Positions 5,241 to 5,270 of a DNA stretch of 5,270 nucleotides are shown here, piece by piece; position 1 is the first letter of the stretch, and each line of letters starts with the position of its first letter. Origin of the DNA: Brachyspira pilosicoli (lineage in GTDB: Bacteria; Spirochaetota; Brachyspiria; Brachyspirales; Brachyspiraceae); the NCBI RefSeq assembly GCF_019402445.1, contig NZ_SRZM01000262.1, forward strand, positions 1 through 5,270, given 5' to 3'. The position numbers and the translations under genes were made by a program. The notes beneath the pieces are model-generated. The model did no database searches. It was not told the DNA's origin and saw nothing but the letters and a program-made list of their open reading frames with translations.

Positions 5241-5270
5241 TAGTGTAGTGTAGTGTAGTGTAGTGTAGTG
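5241..5270. repeat. Pentanucleotide tandem repeat (TAGTG)6, cut by the window edge
   Basis: Six perfect copies of TAGTG fill the last 30 bases and continue to an unknown length beyond the window. A 5-bp unit is prone to slipped-strand mispairing and, if translated, changes frame with each unit gained or lost. Read on the plus strand every frame hits TAG within 15 nt. On the minus strand CACTA repeats are open in all three frames. It could be a coding phase-variable tract, a spacer in a promoter, or a neutral VNTR. Confidence 0.95.

Larger units (their letters stand above)
5059..5268 (-). other. Open reading frame entering from the right edge, doubtful gene end
   Basis: One minus-strand frame stays open for about 69 codons from the window edge, through the TAGTG repeat (read as a His-Tyr-Thr-Thr-Leu cycle), to TAA at 5059-5061. 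After the repeat the translation is rich in Phe, Ile, Leu, Lys and Asn, as random AT-rich DNA would give. It passes through the inverted repeat and the lipoprotein promoter. It has no visible start in the window. I regard it as more likely chance than a real 3' gene end, but the repeat makes it worth recording. Confidence 0.15.

Overview
The window is about three-quarters A+T and looks like chromosomal DNA of a diderm (Gram-negative-type) bacterium with a very AT-rich genome. A spirochaete of the Brachyspira kind is my best guess. This rests on base composition, a spirochaete-like Cys lipoprotein leader and several exported beta-rich proteins; no marker gene in the window fixes the taxon, so treat it as inference. 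I see no rRNA, tRNA, CRISPR array, transposase or integrase.

Layout from left to right. (1) greA, a transcript-cleavage factor, lies on the minus strand at 55-519. (2) A divergent, very AT-rich promoter region follows (520-691). (3) A plus-strand gene at 692-1744 encodes a DegT/DnrJ/EryC1/StrS-fold PLP-type aminotransferase that starts at TTG. The lysine that should carry PLP is an arginine (R177). (4) Converging on it with only 3 nt between stop codons is a minus-strand exported beta-rich protein (1748-2590). (5) A 12-bp hairpin with a U-tract (2655-2690) terminates a two-gene minus-strand operon. The operon runs from a promoter at 5081-5109 through a lipoprotein (4250-5032) and, 21 nt later, a 497-residue putative outer-membrane beta-barrel (2735-4228). 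(6) The right edge (5033-5270) holds that promoter, an 11-bp perfect inverted repeat abutting its -35 box, and six copies of the pentamer TAGTG running off the window.

Functionally, greA is housekeeping and independent of the rest. The lipoprotein and the 497-residue protein are probably made together and both go to the envelope, so they may form a surface pair. The 280-residue protein is a third envelope candidate but a separate transcription unit. The aminotransferase homologue has no nucleotide-sugar genes beside it, so its substrate cannot be read from context.

The most unusual signals are the altered active site of the aminotransferase homologue and the pentanucleotide tract. In the minus-strand direction the tract is stop-free in all frames but leads to three different ends. 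I see no clear multi-gene novel system here.
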